Source: Pseudomonadota bacterium
GTDB lineage: Bacteria > Pseudomonadota > Alphaproteobacteria > Rhizobiales > Xanthobacteraceae
Assembly: GCA_023387735.1 (NCBI GenBank)
Contig: JAEWHP010000023.1
Location: 181,170 to 245,169 of the forward strand
Length of the DNA stretch: 64,000 bases
Direction: 5' to 3'
In this document: positions 16,682-25,449 of the stretch, one piece after another
Layout: every line of letters begins with the position of its first letter
Position numbering within the stretch: position 1 is the first letter of the stretch
Made by a program: the position numbers and the translations under genes
The notes under the pieces: model-generated
Database searches by the model: none
The model's input: the letters and a program-made list of their open reading frames with translations, nothing else
Told to the model about the DNA's origin: nothing

Positions 16682-18469
16682 TTATGAGATATCCGCCCGC
16701 GGCCCCACGTCACGCGGCAACAAGCCTTCCTCGATCGCCTTGATTTGCAGCGCAAGGTGCTTCGATCCGATCCGGCATTGCGCGAGGCCGCCGGCGATCA
16801 GCCAGAGGCCGGGCTGGCCCGTGCGGGTGTACATGTTGCGCAATTCCTGCTCCTCGCCGAAGCCCCAGATGGTGCCCACGCGCTTCTCGATCGCTTCGCC
16901 GAACAGCTTGCGCACCAGCTCTTCCTGCCGCTTGTAGCCGGTTGCCAGCACGACGAGGTCGGCGGCGACGGTCGTGCCATCCTTCATCCGGGCACCTTCG
17001 GCCGTGAACGTGTCGATATCGGCAAACTGCTTGAGCGCGATATCACCCCGGACGATCATGTCGGAGCAGCCGACGTTGAAATAATAGCCGCCGCCGCGGG
17101 TGAGATACTTGAACTGCCAGCCGGTGTTGTCCTCGCCGTAATCGAGCTTGAACCCGGCGCGCTCCAGGCCATCGAGCAGATCCTTGTCGAGCGCCTTCGA
17201 TTTCTCGCCGGTCAACCTGTGGCTCTTGCGCGCCAGTTGCAGCGGCATCGAGGTCGCGATCAGGTCGTTGTCTTCAAGCGTGCCTTCGTTGTAAGGCGCG
17301 TAGACCAGTTGCGCCGAGGGCTCGATGCTGACGACCAGCGTGGAGGAGCGCTGGAACATGGTGACATGGGCGCCGCTGGAACGCAGGTCCTGCGCGATGT
17401 CGTGGCCGCTGTTGCCGGTGCCGATCACGATGGCGCGCTTGCCCTTCCAGTTCTCGCCGTCGTCGTATTGGCTGGAATGCATCACCTTGCCGGAAAAATC
17501 CTTAAGGCCGGCGATCTCAGGCACGCTCGGAATGCCGCTGACGCCGGTCGCCAGCACGACATGGCGCGGATGCATCGTGCGCTTGGTGCCGTCGGCGCGC
17601 CGAAGCGTCACGGTCCAGCGCTGCGCCTTCTCGTCGTAGCTGCCGCCCTCGAATTCGGTCTCGGTCCAGAAGTTCAACTCCATCGCCTCGACATAGGCTT
17701 CGAACCAGTTGGCGAGCTTGTCCTTGGGGATGTAGGTCGGCCAGTTCGGCGGGAACAGCATGTAGGGCAGGTGGTTGACCTGCACCTGATTATGCAGTGT
17801 CAGCGCATGGTAGCGCTTGCGCCAGTTGTCGCCGATGCGCTGCTCGCGATCGACGATCAGGGTGTCCACGTTGAGCTGCTTCAGTCGCGCGGCGATGGAA
17901 AGTCCGGATTGTCCGCCGCCGATCACGAGAACGGTCGGATCGCGGTCGGCATAGCCGGCGGATTGCTTGCGCAGGTCGAGCCAGTTGGGGCCGCGGAAGT
18001 CGCGCGAATAGGCGTTGCCGCGCGGCCGCTGCACGCCGAGCTGTTCCTCGAAACCTTTGAGTTCGCCAAGCTCGGTCAACAGCGTCCAGGCCTTGAGGCG
18101 ATTGCCGTCATCGGTATCCGGGATCAGGCGGATGACGCCGCTGCCGCGCCCGACTTTGGTTTCGAACTTGAAGATGGCCTCGATGGCGTTGGTGCCCGCG
18201 CGCATCACCTTGCGCGGCGCGGCGCGATCGGGATCCACGGCGAAGCCGCTGGGCTGCATTTTGGCTGCCAGCGGCGGCAGAGCCTTCAGGATGGCATCGG
18301 CGCCATTGAGGGTCTGGATGTTCCAGCTCAACGCCAGCACGTCGCGCCAGTAACTGTCGGGATGGAACAGGGCTTTCAGCGCGCCGTCGTCAGGCTTCGC
18401 CAGCGCCTCCTCGAACTGGCCAAGCCAATCGTCGGCGGCTACTGAACTGTCGTCCGTCCTGTCGAGCAT
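16682..18469 (-). CDS. Flavin-dependent monooxygenase with N-terminal NTF2-like domain
   Basis: A 595-residue NADPH/FAD monooxygenase of the FMO/YUCCA group. Residues 1-165 form an NTF2/SnoaL-like cone domain (FHPDSYWRDVLALSWN). The FAD-binding Rossmann motif is VLVIGGGQSGLSIAARL (about 180-195), the FMO fingerprint F-x-G-x(3)-H appears as FSGKVMHSSQY, and a second NADPH-binding motif is AIVIGTGNSGHDIAQDL. It oxygenates a nucleophilic N or S or a ketone; the substrate is unknown. It is immediately downstream of nothing on its strand, so it is likely its own unit. Confidence 0.88.
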   Translation of the reverse strand: MLDRTDDSSVAADDWLGQFEEALAKPDDGALKALFHPDSYWRDVLALSWNIQTLNGADAILKALPPLAAKMQPSGFAVDPDRAAPRKVMRAGTNAIEAIFKFETKVGRGSGVIRLIPDTDDGNRLKAWTLLTELGELKGFEEQLGVQRPRGNAYSRDFRGPNWLDLRKQSAGYADRDPTVLVIGGGQSGLSIAARLKQLNVDTLIVDREQRIGDNWRKRYHALTLHNQVQVNHLPYMLFPPNWPTYIPKDKLANWFEAYVEAMELNFWTETEFEGGSYDEKAQRWTVTLRRADGTKRTMHPRHVVLATGVSGIPSVPEIAGLKDFSGKVMHSSQYDDGENWKGKRAIVIGTGNSGHDIAQDLRSSGAHVTMFQRSSTLVVSIEPSAQLVYAPYNEGTLEDNDLIATSMPLQLARKSHRLTGEKSKALDKDLLDGLERAGFKLDYGEDNTGWQFKYLTRGGGYYFNVGCSDMIVRGDIALKQFADIDTFTAEGARMKDGTTVAADLVVLATGYKRQEELVRKLFGEAIEKRVGTIWGFGEEQELRNMYTRTGQPGLWLIAGGLAQCRIGSKHLALQIKAIEEGLLPRDVGPRADIS

Positions 18470-18566
18470 GCGCGTTTCCCGTCACCAGCCGTCTCTGCGG
18501 CGCTTCCCTTGTTGCGCAGCCTATACCCATTAGCGGCCGCGCCGAAAGGGTGTGAGGAGATGCCGC

Positions 18567-19664
18567 CTATTCCGATAGCGACAGGATCAGCCCCTGATCC
18601 GGCGGGACGCGGCCGTTGAGGGTGTCGAGATAGGCGCGTTGAACCGCCGCAGGCCCGTGGTGCCCGATCACCTTCATCCATTGATCGAGATTTGGTGCGA
18701 AGCCGGACCATGCGCCAACAAACCGCTCGTTGAAGCCGGCCGGTCCCAATTCCCCGGTGCGCTTGCGGATCTGGTCCGGCGCGAAGAAAAATTGAGGTTG
18801 CGTGCCCGGCAGTGCCTGCGCGGGGGCATCGGGCGACGCCTTGCGATGCGTGAGACCGACAATTCCACTGTATTTCATTTCCTCGCCGAAGTGCCCGTGC
18901 AGCGTCGCGCGCAACGGGCTGTTGCCGGCCATATCGACATAGGCGACCGGAGAGTTCGCCGGCAGCGAGGTAACGCTGTCATAGGTCACGACCTCGTCGT
19001 AGCAGCCGAGCGATGTGACAAAGGCCGTGTTGCCCGCCGAGGTCAAGCCGATCACCTTGATGCCGTTGCCCCGCGCATGCAGGAGGTGCGCCAGGCCGTA
19101 GGCGGTCTTGCTGGAGGCCGAGGACAGCATCACGGCTTTTGCGCCGAAAAATTCGTTCTCGGCGAGAAAGTCGTCGACCAGGAACGACAGCATGAACAAC
19201 GGCCGCAACAGCGCCTGGTAGTCGCCCTGCCTGCCTGCAAACGCCGGGTCGCCGCTGACGCGCGTATAGGCATTATAGACCGGCGCCACGCCTTGCCGGT
19301 GCGCGGCGGCATCGCGAAGGCCACGCTTGTTGACGTCGGCGGCTTCGATGACGAGATGCGTCGCCATCGGGAAATAACCGAACAGGGTTTCGCCGGCGGC
19401 GATAGCGGGATGCTTCGATGCGATCACCTCGCCAAGCCCCCATACCGGAATGGTGCCGAAACCTTCGGGCGCCGGAAACAGCTGCCAGTATTTCAGCCGA
19501 TCGCCCAGCACGGCATAGGTGATGTTGTTGGCGGTGAAGGCGAACCGCGTGACCTTCACCAGCAGCGCGTCATCCGGCAGCGCGGCCGCGTCGGGCAGTT
19601 GCGTTTCGATGATCCTGCTTTGCTGCAGATCGTTGCGGGCGACGATGAACTCGGTGGCTTGCAT
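18567..19664 (-). CDS. DUF2855-family protein
   Basis: A 365-residue protein starting at the ATG at 19664, which has AGGGGA upstream and yields the family N-terminus MQATEFIVARNDLQQSRI. The sequence resembles a quinone-oxidoreductase/alcohol-dehydrogenase-like Rossmann fold: GFGTIPVWGLGEVI near residue 70 and AVMLSSASSKTAYGLAHLLHARG near residue 180 (the nucleotide-binding helix). DUF2855 members are common in rhizobia and have no assigned reaction. It is probably a zinc-free MDR-like reductase acting on a carbonyl or enoyl compound; this is inference. Confidence 0.75.
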   Translation of the reverse strand: MQATEFIVARNDLQQSRIIETQLPDAAALPDDALLVKVTRFAFTANNITYAVLGDRLKYWQLFPAPEGFGTIPVWGLGEVIASKHPAIAAGETLFGYFPMATHLVIEAADVNKRGLRDAAAHRQGVAPVYNAYTRVSGDPAFAGRQGDYQALLRPLFMLSFLVDDFLAENEFFGAKAVMLSSASSKTAYGLAHLLHARGNGIKVIGLTSAGNTAFVTSLGCYDEVVTYDSVTSLPANSPVAYVDMAGNSPLRATLHGHFGEEMKYSGIVGLTHRKASPDAPAQALPGTQPQFFFAPDQIRKRTGELGPAGFNERFVGAWSGFAPNLDQWMKVIGHHGPAAVQRAYLDTLNGRVPPDQGLILSLSE

Positions 19665-19778
19665 GGCTTCGATCCCCTGCGCTTCACACGCAGCGATCTT
19701 TGCGCCGGCCGACGACCGTTTTGCAACAGCAATGATGTTTAAAACGGAGTTTGGATTGGCCCGGGATGCGAGTCCCTT

Positions 19779-19880
19779 CGTCGTTCCGGGGCGATGCAAG
19801 GCATCGAACTATGATGCGCGATTGCGCACCTGAGAACCTCGAGATTCCGGGTTCGCATCTGCGATGCGGCCCGGAATGAC
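19779..19880. repeat. REP-like palindrome (CGTTCCGGGG family) with an internal insertion
   Basis: A longer variant of the copy at 16599. It begins CGTCGTTCCGGGGCGATGC and ends GATGCGGCCCGGAATGAC, with a spacer of about 25 bases between the arms and a central CCTCGAGATTCCGGG. It lies downstream of the 3' end of an acyl-CoA ligase gene and upstream of the DUF2855 gene. Confidence 0.82.
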
Positions 19881-19894
19881 CAACACATACGCGC

Positions 19895-21427
19895 TCACGC
19901 CGCCGCGCGCAGCTTGCCTTCGGCATAAAGATCCCGCAGCTTGCGCTTGAAGATCTTGCCGGTGGCTTCGCGCGGCATCGCATCCATGAACTGGATGTCC
20001 TTGGGTACCTTGAAGTTCGCCAGCCTGCCGCGCAAGAATTCCTGCACGGCGACCGGGGAAAGCGCGGCATTCGCTTCCGGCTCGATGCAGGCGAACAGCC
20101 GCTCGCCGAATTCGTCGTCGGGAACGCCGAACACGGCGCAGTCGCGCACGCCGTCCATGCCGATCAATGCGTTCTCGATCTCGGCCGGATAGATGTTGAC
20201 GCCGCCTGATATCACCATGTCGCGCTTTCGGTCGCACAGGAACAGGTAGCCGTCCTCGTCGAGATAGCCGACGTCGCCAACGCTGACGAGTCCTTCGCGG
20301 CCGGCCTCGGCGCGCGCCTCGGCCTTGCCGTGATAGTCGAAATCCGGCACCGACACCTGCCGCATGAAGATCTCGCCGGGCTCGTTGACGCCGCACGGTT
20401 CGCCGTCGGGACGGAAGATCTTCACGATGCCGCCTTCGATGGCTCGGCCGACGGTGCCGGGTTTTGCCAGCGCCTCAGCAGCGGAGTGCCACACCGGGAT
20501 GCCGGTTTCGGTCGAGCCGAAATATTCGTTGATGACCGGTCCCCACCAGTCGATCATGGCGCGCTTGACGTCGGGCGGGCAGGGCGCTGCGCCGTGAACG
20601 ATGAAGCGTAGCGATGACAGGTCATATCGGCGCTTGATTTCATCAGGCAGCCGCAGCAGGCGCACGAACATCGTCGGCACCATGTGCATGTGCGTGACCC
20701 GATGTCGTTCGGTCAGCTGCAGCAGGTCCTCCGGGTCGAAGCGTGGTTCGAGTACGATCCTGCAGCCGCTGCGGAACGCCAGCATGCCGTAGGAGTTCGG
20801 CGCCGAATGATACATCGGGCCGTTCATCAGGATGACCTGGTCCTCGTTCGGCTTGACGCCGTAGGCGATGCCGCCGACTTTGGCGGAGGCCGCCTGCTGT
20901 TCCGGCGTCATCGGCTTGCGGCGCACGCCCTTGGGCAGGCCGGTCGTGCCCGACGTATAGAACATCGGCGCGCTGCCGATCGGGGCTTCCTGCCGCGGCG
21001 CATGCGTATCACGCCAGCGGTCCCAGTCGGTCATGCCGTCGGGGACTGCCGTCAGCTCAGGTGTCACGTTGAACGCCGCCGCGATCTCCGGCGGCGTCGT
21101 CACAACCAGCAGCCGTACGTCGGAAGGCAGGCCGTCGCTGATCTGCGGCAACAGGTCGGCATGGCAGACCAGGATTTTTGCGCCGCTGTCGGCCAGGATG
21201 TAGGCGACCTCCTCGGCCTTGAGGTGCCAGTTGATAGGCACGACAGGGCTGCCCAGCGACGCTGCGCCGGCCGAGACTTCGAAGAACGCAAAATCGTTGC
21301 GCAGCATCATGCCGACGGGCGTACCGCCGCCGAGGCCGAGTGCCTTGAAGCCCGCCGCTGCCCGCGCGATGCGGGCGTGGATATCAGGGTAGCTGATCCG
21401 GCGTTCGCCGCTGATGATCGATGTCAA
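19895..21427 (-). CDS. AMP-forming acyl-CoA synthetase
   Basis: A 510-residue adenylate-forming CoA ligase. Motifs in order are P-loop FYTSGTTGLPKGV (about 160-172), the FGSTETG motif, VGDVGYLDEDGYLFLCDRKRDM, SGGVNIYPAEIENAL and the C-terminal catalytic Lys in PREATGKIFKRKLR. The TTG start at 21427 has GGGAGGA at five-base spacing, a strong ribosome site. It is 34 bases downstream of the ABC binding-protein gene on the same strand and probably belongs to the same catabolic operon, activating an imported acid. Confidence 0.92.
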   Translation of the reverse strand: MTSIISGERRISYPDIHARIARAAAGFKALGLGGGTPVGMMLRNDFAFFEVSAGAASLGSPVVPINWHLKAEEVAYILADSGAKILVCHADLLPQISDGLPSDVRLLVVTTPPEIAAAFNVTPELTAVPDGMTDWDRWRDTHAPRQEAPIGSAPMFYTSGTTGLPKGVRRKPMTPEQQAASAKVGGIAYGVKPNEDQVILMNGPMYHSAPNSYGMLAFRSGCRIVLEPRFDPEDLLQLTERHRVTHMHMVPTMFVRLLRLPDEIKRRYDLSSLRFIVHGAAPCPPDVKRAMIDWWGPVINEYFGSTETGIPVWHSAAEALAKPGTVGRAIEGGIVKIFRPDGEPCGVNEPGEIFMRQVSVPDFDYHGKAEARAEAGREGLVSVGDVGYLDEDGYLFLCDRKRDMVISGGVNIYPAEIENALIGMDGVRDCAVFGVPDDEFGERLFACIEPEANAALSPVAVQEFLRGRLANFKVPKDIQFMDAMPREATGKIFKRKLRDLYAEGKLRAAA

Positions 21428-21461
21428 TTCGTCCTCCCAGCTCTCTTTTGTCGGAGAAGCC

Positions 21462-22641
21462 CTAGCGGTCGTCCAGAATCTCGCCGAACGCCACCCAGCT
21501 CTTGCCGTCGAAGCGGCGCAGCCGCAACTGCTGGAACGGCAGATAATCCTCCGAATCGGTCGATACCGTGATGCCCGGCAGCAACAGCGGCAGCGACACT
21601 TCCTTGAGGGACGCCGCCTGCTTCATGATGTTGGCCCGGCTGTAATCGCCGTTGCAGGCCTTCAGCACCTTCACCATCAGCGTCGCATACTGGAAGCCGG
21701 CCGCGTAGTTCGAATTGGAGAGGTCGGCATTGGGCATATGCTGCTTCATGAAGGCAAAGTATTCCTTCACGCCTTCGTCGTTGGCCCATTGCGCATCAAG
21801 CGTGTCCTTCTGGTTGCTGGACGAGATCAGGCCGACGGCATTGTCGAGGCCGGCCGGCTCCAGGAACGAAATCGATGACGCGGAGGTCGGCACGAACAGC
21901 ATATCCGGCTTCCAGTTGATCTCGGCTATGCCCTTGATCATCTGCGAGGTGAATTTTCCGAGCACGACGCCGAACATCACGTTGGCGCCGGACGCCTTCA
22001 GCGTCGCGAGCTGCGAACTGATGGTCGGCGCCGATGTCTCGTAGCTCGCCTCCGACACGATCATGCTGGCGGCCTTGTCGCCGAGCCCGCGCTTGAAGCC
22101 GGCGACATAGTCGCGGCCGAAATCGTCGTTCTGGGCGAGGATGCCGATTTTTGCGTCGGGCTTGGTCTGCAGGATGTGTTTTGCGTAGATCACGCCCTCG
22201 GACTGATAGGTCGCCATGCCCGGCATGGTCCATGGCGCATTCTTCGGGTCGGCCCATTTGGTCGCGCCGCTCAGCACGAACAGTTGCGGGACCTTCTTGG
22301 TGTTGAGATAGCGATGCACGGCGTTGTTGGTGGCGGTCCCGAGCGAACCGAACATCAGCAGCACTTCTTCCTGCTCGACCAGCTTGCGCGTCTGTTCGAC
22401 CGTTTTCGGCGGCGAGTACGCGTCATCGAGGCTGATGAACTTGACCTTGCGGCCGTTGATGCCGCCTTCGGCGTTGATCTTCTCGAAATAGGCCTCCTGC
22501 GCCCGGCCGATGATGCCGAAGCCGGATGCTGGTCCGCTGTAGGGCAGCGTCTGGCCGATGCGGATTTCGTCGCCTTGCGAGCGCGGCAGTACTTGCCAAC
22601 AGTGCGAATGCGAGCGTCAATACAGGTCGCGAGACTCTCAT
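21462..22641 (-). pseudogene. ABC-transporter branched-chain-type substrate-binding protein, frameshifted
   Basis: The signal peptide is intact from ATG 22641 (MRVSRPVLTLAFALLASTAA, then LA). The mature protein follows in a different frame: DEIRIGQTLPYSGPASGFG, then QEAYFEKINAEGGINGRKVK and SPPKTVEQTRKLVEQEEVLL, running into an uninterrupted 300-residue C-terminal part up to 21462. The two frames differ by one base around 22566-22600, right after the signal peptide. Removing one A from the CTCGCAAGGCGACGAA region restores a full-length type I periplasmic binding protein (LivJ/amide-binding family). Either the gene is broken in this strain or the base is a sequencing error. Confidence 0.75.
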
Positions 22642-22697
22642 GGTTCCGTCCCTCTGTGTTTTCTGTTGATTGATTTGGCGATCGAAGCGGGTGCGGC

Positions 22698-23672
22698 TTA
22701 CGCGCGCGCCCGGTTGAAGAAGTCGCTGGTCGCGTCAGCGAACTCGGCCTTCAGGCGCTCGACCAGTTCCGCGACGGGAGGTGCGTCCGCAATCTGGCCG
22801 ATACCCTGGCCGGAGCCCCAGATGTCGCGCCACGCCTTCGACTTCATGTTGCCGCCGGAGCCGAAATTCATCTTCGACTTGTCGCTCTCCGGCAGGTTGG
22901 CGGGATCAAGGCCTGCGGCCACGATCGAGGGGCCGAGGTAGTTGCCATGCACGCCGGTGAACAGGTTGGAATAGACGATATCGTTCGCGGCGTGCGCAAC
23001 CAGCGCCTCCTTGTAGGCCGGATCGGCATTGGCTTCCGCGGTTGCGATGAAGCGCGTCCCCATGTAGGCCATGTCGGCGCCGAGCGCGAGCGCCGAGGCG
23101 ATGCCCCAGCCGTCGGAGATCGCGCCTGACAGCAGCACGGTGCCCTTGAACCACTGCTTGACCTCGCGCAGCAGCGCGAATGGCGACAGCGTGCCGGCAT
23201 GGCCACCGGCGCCGGCGCAAACCAGAATGAGACCGTCGACGCCGTTCTCGGCCGCCTTGCGCGCATGCTTGACGTTGATCACGTCGTGAAAGACCACGCC
23301 GCCATAGGAATGCGCGGCCTCGACCACCTCGACCGGCGGTCGCAGCGAGGTGATGATGACCGGAACCTTGTGCTTCACGCAGGTTTCCATGTCCTTCATC
23401 AGGCGGTCGTTGGAAGCGTGGCAGATCTGGTTGACCGCGTAGGGCGCAACCTTCCTGCCGGGATTCTGCGCCTTGTATTCACCGAGTTCGTTCTCGATCC
23501 GGGTCAGCCATTCGTCGAGCTTTTCGACCGGGCGGGCGTTCAGCGCGGGAAACGAGCCGACGATGCCGGCCTTGCACTGGGCGATGACGAGTTCGGGGCC
23601 GGACACGATGAAGAGCGGCGATCCCACCACCGGCAGTTCGAGCGAATTGACAAGCGAAGCGGGCAACGGCAT
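22698..23672 (-). CDS. Nitronate monooxygenase (2-nitropropane dioxygenase family)
   Basis: A 324-residue FMN-dependent TIM-barrel enzyme that oxidises alkyl nitronates. The start ATG at 23672 has GGGAGA six bases upstream. Family motifs include VVGSPLFIVSGPELVIAQCKAGIVG near the N-terminus, the FMN-phosphate loop VCAGAGGHAGTLSPF and GAISDGWGIASALALGADMAYMGTRF. It leads a leftward cluster with the binding protein and the acyl-CoA ligase, and it diverges from a LysR gene. The physiological substrate is unknown; related annotations include propionate-3-nitronate. Confidence 0.88.
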   Translation of the reverse strand: MPLPASLVNSLELPVVGSPLFIVSGPELVIAQCKAGIVGSFPALNARPVEKLDEWLTRIENELGEYKAQNPGRKVAPYAVNQICHASNDRLMKDMETCVKHKVPVIITSLRPPVEVVEAAHSYGGVVFHDVINVKHARKAAENGVDGLILVCAGAGGHAGTLSPFALLREVKQWFKGTVLLSGAISDGWGIASALALGADMAYMGTRFIATAEANADPAYKEALVAHAANDIVYSNLFTGVHGNYLGPSIVAAGLDPANLPESDKSKMNFGSGGNMKSKAWRDIWGSGQGIGQIADAPPVAELVERLKAEFADATSDFFNRARA

Positions 23673-23814
23673 TCGGTCTCTCCCTTGAAGCGCGGCCGGA
23701 ACTGGTCCGGTAACGCGTCGTCTGATGTTTTGATTTGCTGTGCCGGGCTGCGAAAGCCGCTTGGCCGGGCACCACCTGTTGCGACGCATTATAGGGCTGG
23801 ACGCGGCGCAGTGG

Positions 23815-23832
23815 CTGTTCAATATTGAACAG
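23815..23832. promoter_or_regulatory. Perfect 18-bp palindrome upstream of a LysR gene
   Basis: CTGTTCAATATTGAACAG is its own reverse complement. It lies 43 bp in front of the LysR start and 142 bp from the start of the divergent nitronate monooxygenase gene. It contains a T-N11-A pattern, the usual LysR-type recognition core. It is the most likely autoregulatory operator, with the second target the divergent operon. Confidence 0.65.
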
Positions 23833-23875
23833 GTAATCAATCAGGAATGAACATCAGTTTTGCGCGGAAAAGGCG

Positions 23876-24763
23876 ATGGACTGGGACCTTTGCAAGACCT
23901 TCGTGGCGGTGGCCGAAACCCGGAGTTTCGCTGCGGCGGCGCGGCAGTTGCGCTCCAGCCACCCGACGGTAGGGCGCAAGATCACCGAGCTGGAAGACCA
24001 GCTCGGCATTCCCCTGTTCGCGCGTTCCAACGATGGCCTTTCGCTGACTTCGCAGGGCCGCAAGTTTCGCGAACATGTGGAGGCGATGGCGGCGGCGGCC
24101 TTGCGCGCCGAGGCTGCGGTTTCGGCGACCGGCGCCCAGGCGCGCGGGGTGGTGAAGCTGTCGATCGGCTCGACCCTCGCCTCGCACTGGCTGATGCCGC
24201 GGCTCGGGCCGTTCCTGCGCGCGCACGATCATATCCAGCTCGAGATCATCACCTATCCGTACCCGGCCAGCGTGCGCCGCCGCGAGGCCGACGTCGTGCT
24301 GCGTCCGGTCGACAGCGGCGAAGAGAATTTGATCGGGCGCAAGATCGGCCGCCTCGGGACCGGCTTCTACGCTTCGCGCGATTACGCTACGGGGCGCCGC
24401 CTGCCCGAGCGTCGCGATGAATGGAAGGGACACAGCGTCATCGGCTTCGCCGACCGCGCGTCGAACGAGCGGCTGGCGCGCTGGAGCGACGCCATCACGC
24501 GGCAGGGGTCCATCGTGATGCGCTGTTCGTCGCAGGGCGACATGCTGGCCGCGACCCGCGCCGGTCTCGGAATATCGGCGCTATCCTGCTTCGTCGGCAG
24601 CGCCTATCCGGACCTGGTCCGCGTCGCGCCGCAAAAACTGCTCAGCGTCGCCGATATCTGGTTGATGGCGCATCCGGATTTGGTCGAACTCCCCGCCGTG
24701 CGCGCGGTGCTCGACTTCGTCACCGCTTCCGCGCGGGAGGATCGGGTGAAGTTGCGGGGCTAA
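23876..24763 (+). CDS. LysR-family transcriptional regulator
   Basis: A 295-residue LTTR. The N-terminal helix-turn-helix is CKTFVAVAETRSFAAAARQLRSSHPTVGRKITELEDQLGIPLFAR (about residues 5-50), followed by a linker helix and an effector domain with GVVKLSIGSTLASHWLMPRL. It is divergent from the nitronate monooxygenase operon and is preceded by a perfect palindrome. The C-terminus overlaps the 3' end of the convergent AlkA-type gene by 44 bp. It probably controls the divergent operon in response to its substrate. Confidence 0.92.
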   Translation: MDWDLCKTFVAVAETRSFAAAARQLRSSHPTVGRKITELEDQLGIPLFARSNDGLSLTSQGRKFREHVEAMAAAALRAEAAVSATGAQARGVVKLSIGSTLASHWLMPRLGPFLRAHDHIQLEIITYPYPASVRRREADVVLRPVDSGEENLIGRKIGRLGTGFYASRDYATGRRLPERRDEWKGHSVIGFADRASNERLARWSDAITRQGSIVMRCSSQGDMLAATRAGLGISALSCFVGSAYPDLVRVAPQKLLSVADIWLMAHPDLVELPAVRAVLDFVTASAREDRVKLRG

Positions 24764-25412
24764 CATCTTCGGCAAGCACGCCTTCGCGCTTCTTCAGAAC
24801 CCGGTAATAGCTCCACCACAGATGCGCCGCCGCGCCGCGCAGCGGACGCCACGGTTCCGCGAGCGGCGCCATCTGCTTGGCGGTCGGGCGGGTCGGCAGG
24901 CCGAGCCCGACCCTGACCGCTTCCTGGATGGCGATGTCGCCGGCCGGCCACGCGTCGCCATGGCCGAGGCAGAACAAGAGATAAACATCGGCGGTCCAGG
25001 GGCCGATGCCGTGCAGCGCGGTGAGCGTATGGTGCGCGGCGTCGGCGTCCTCTTCCGCCAAAACTTCCAGGTTCAGCCGTTCGGCGGCGAGTTCGTGCGC
25101 GATGTTCTTCAGCGTCTTGATCTTGGCCGCGGAAAGCCCGAGCCGGCCGAGCCGGTCGGCGCGGGCCTTGCGGATCGCGTCATGATCGAACGGATCGAAC
25201 GCGGCGGTGAGGCGCCCCCAGATCGCCCCGGCACTCGCCGTCGACAATTGCTGGCCGCACACGATCGCAGCCAGGCCGGCAAAGCCCGGCTCGCGCTGCC
25301 GCAGCGCCGGCATGCCCGTGAGTTCGAGGATCGGCTTCAGCCGCGTGTCCTGCCTGACCAGCGCAGCGATGGCGTCCTCGAGATCGGACTGGCTGTTGAG
25401 GTGGATGGTCAT
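24720..25412 (-). CDS. DNA-3-methyladenine glycosylase, AlkA type
   Basis: A 230-residue HhH-GPD base-excision repair enzyme that removes alkylated purines. The helix-hairpin-helix is LHGIGPWTADVYLLF (about 133-147), and the catalytic Asp is Asp159 in WPAGDIAIQEA. The N-terminal AlkA-type extension is short. It is convergent with, and overlaps by 44 bp, the LysR gene; upstream it diverges from gluQRS with a 37-base gap. Confidence 0.92.
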   Translation of the reverse strand: MTIHLNSQSDLEDAIAALVRQDTRLKPILELTGMPALRQREPGFAGLAAIVCGQQLSTASAGAIWGRLTAAFDPFDHDAIRKARADRLGRLGLSAAKIKTLKNIAHELAAERLNLEVLAEEDADAAHHTLTALHGIGPWTADVYLLFCLGHGDAWPAGDIAIQEAVRVGLGLPTRPTAKQMAPLAEPWRPLRGAAAHLWWSYYRVLKKREGVLAEDVSPATSPDPPARKR

Positions 25413-25449
25413 TGCCCCTTAAAACCATCATGTCCCGTGAAAGAGATCA

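Noticed and set aside
16745..18445. A 566-codon open frame antisense to the monooxygenase
   Set aside because: No motif; the other strand shows both nucleotide-binding motifs and the FMO fingerprint.
21462..22641. Programmed frameshift in the binding-protein gene
   Set aside because: No slippery heptamer or downstream pseudoknot is evident; a mutation or a base error is simpler.
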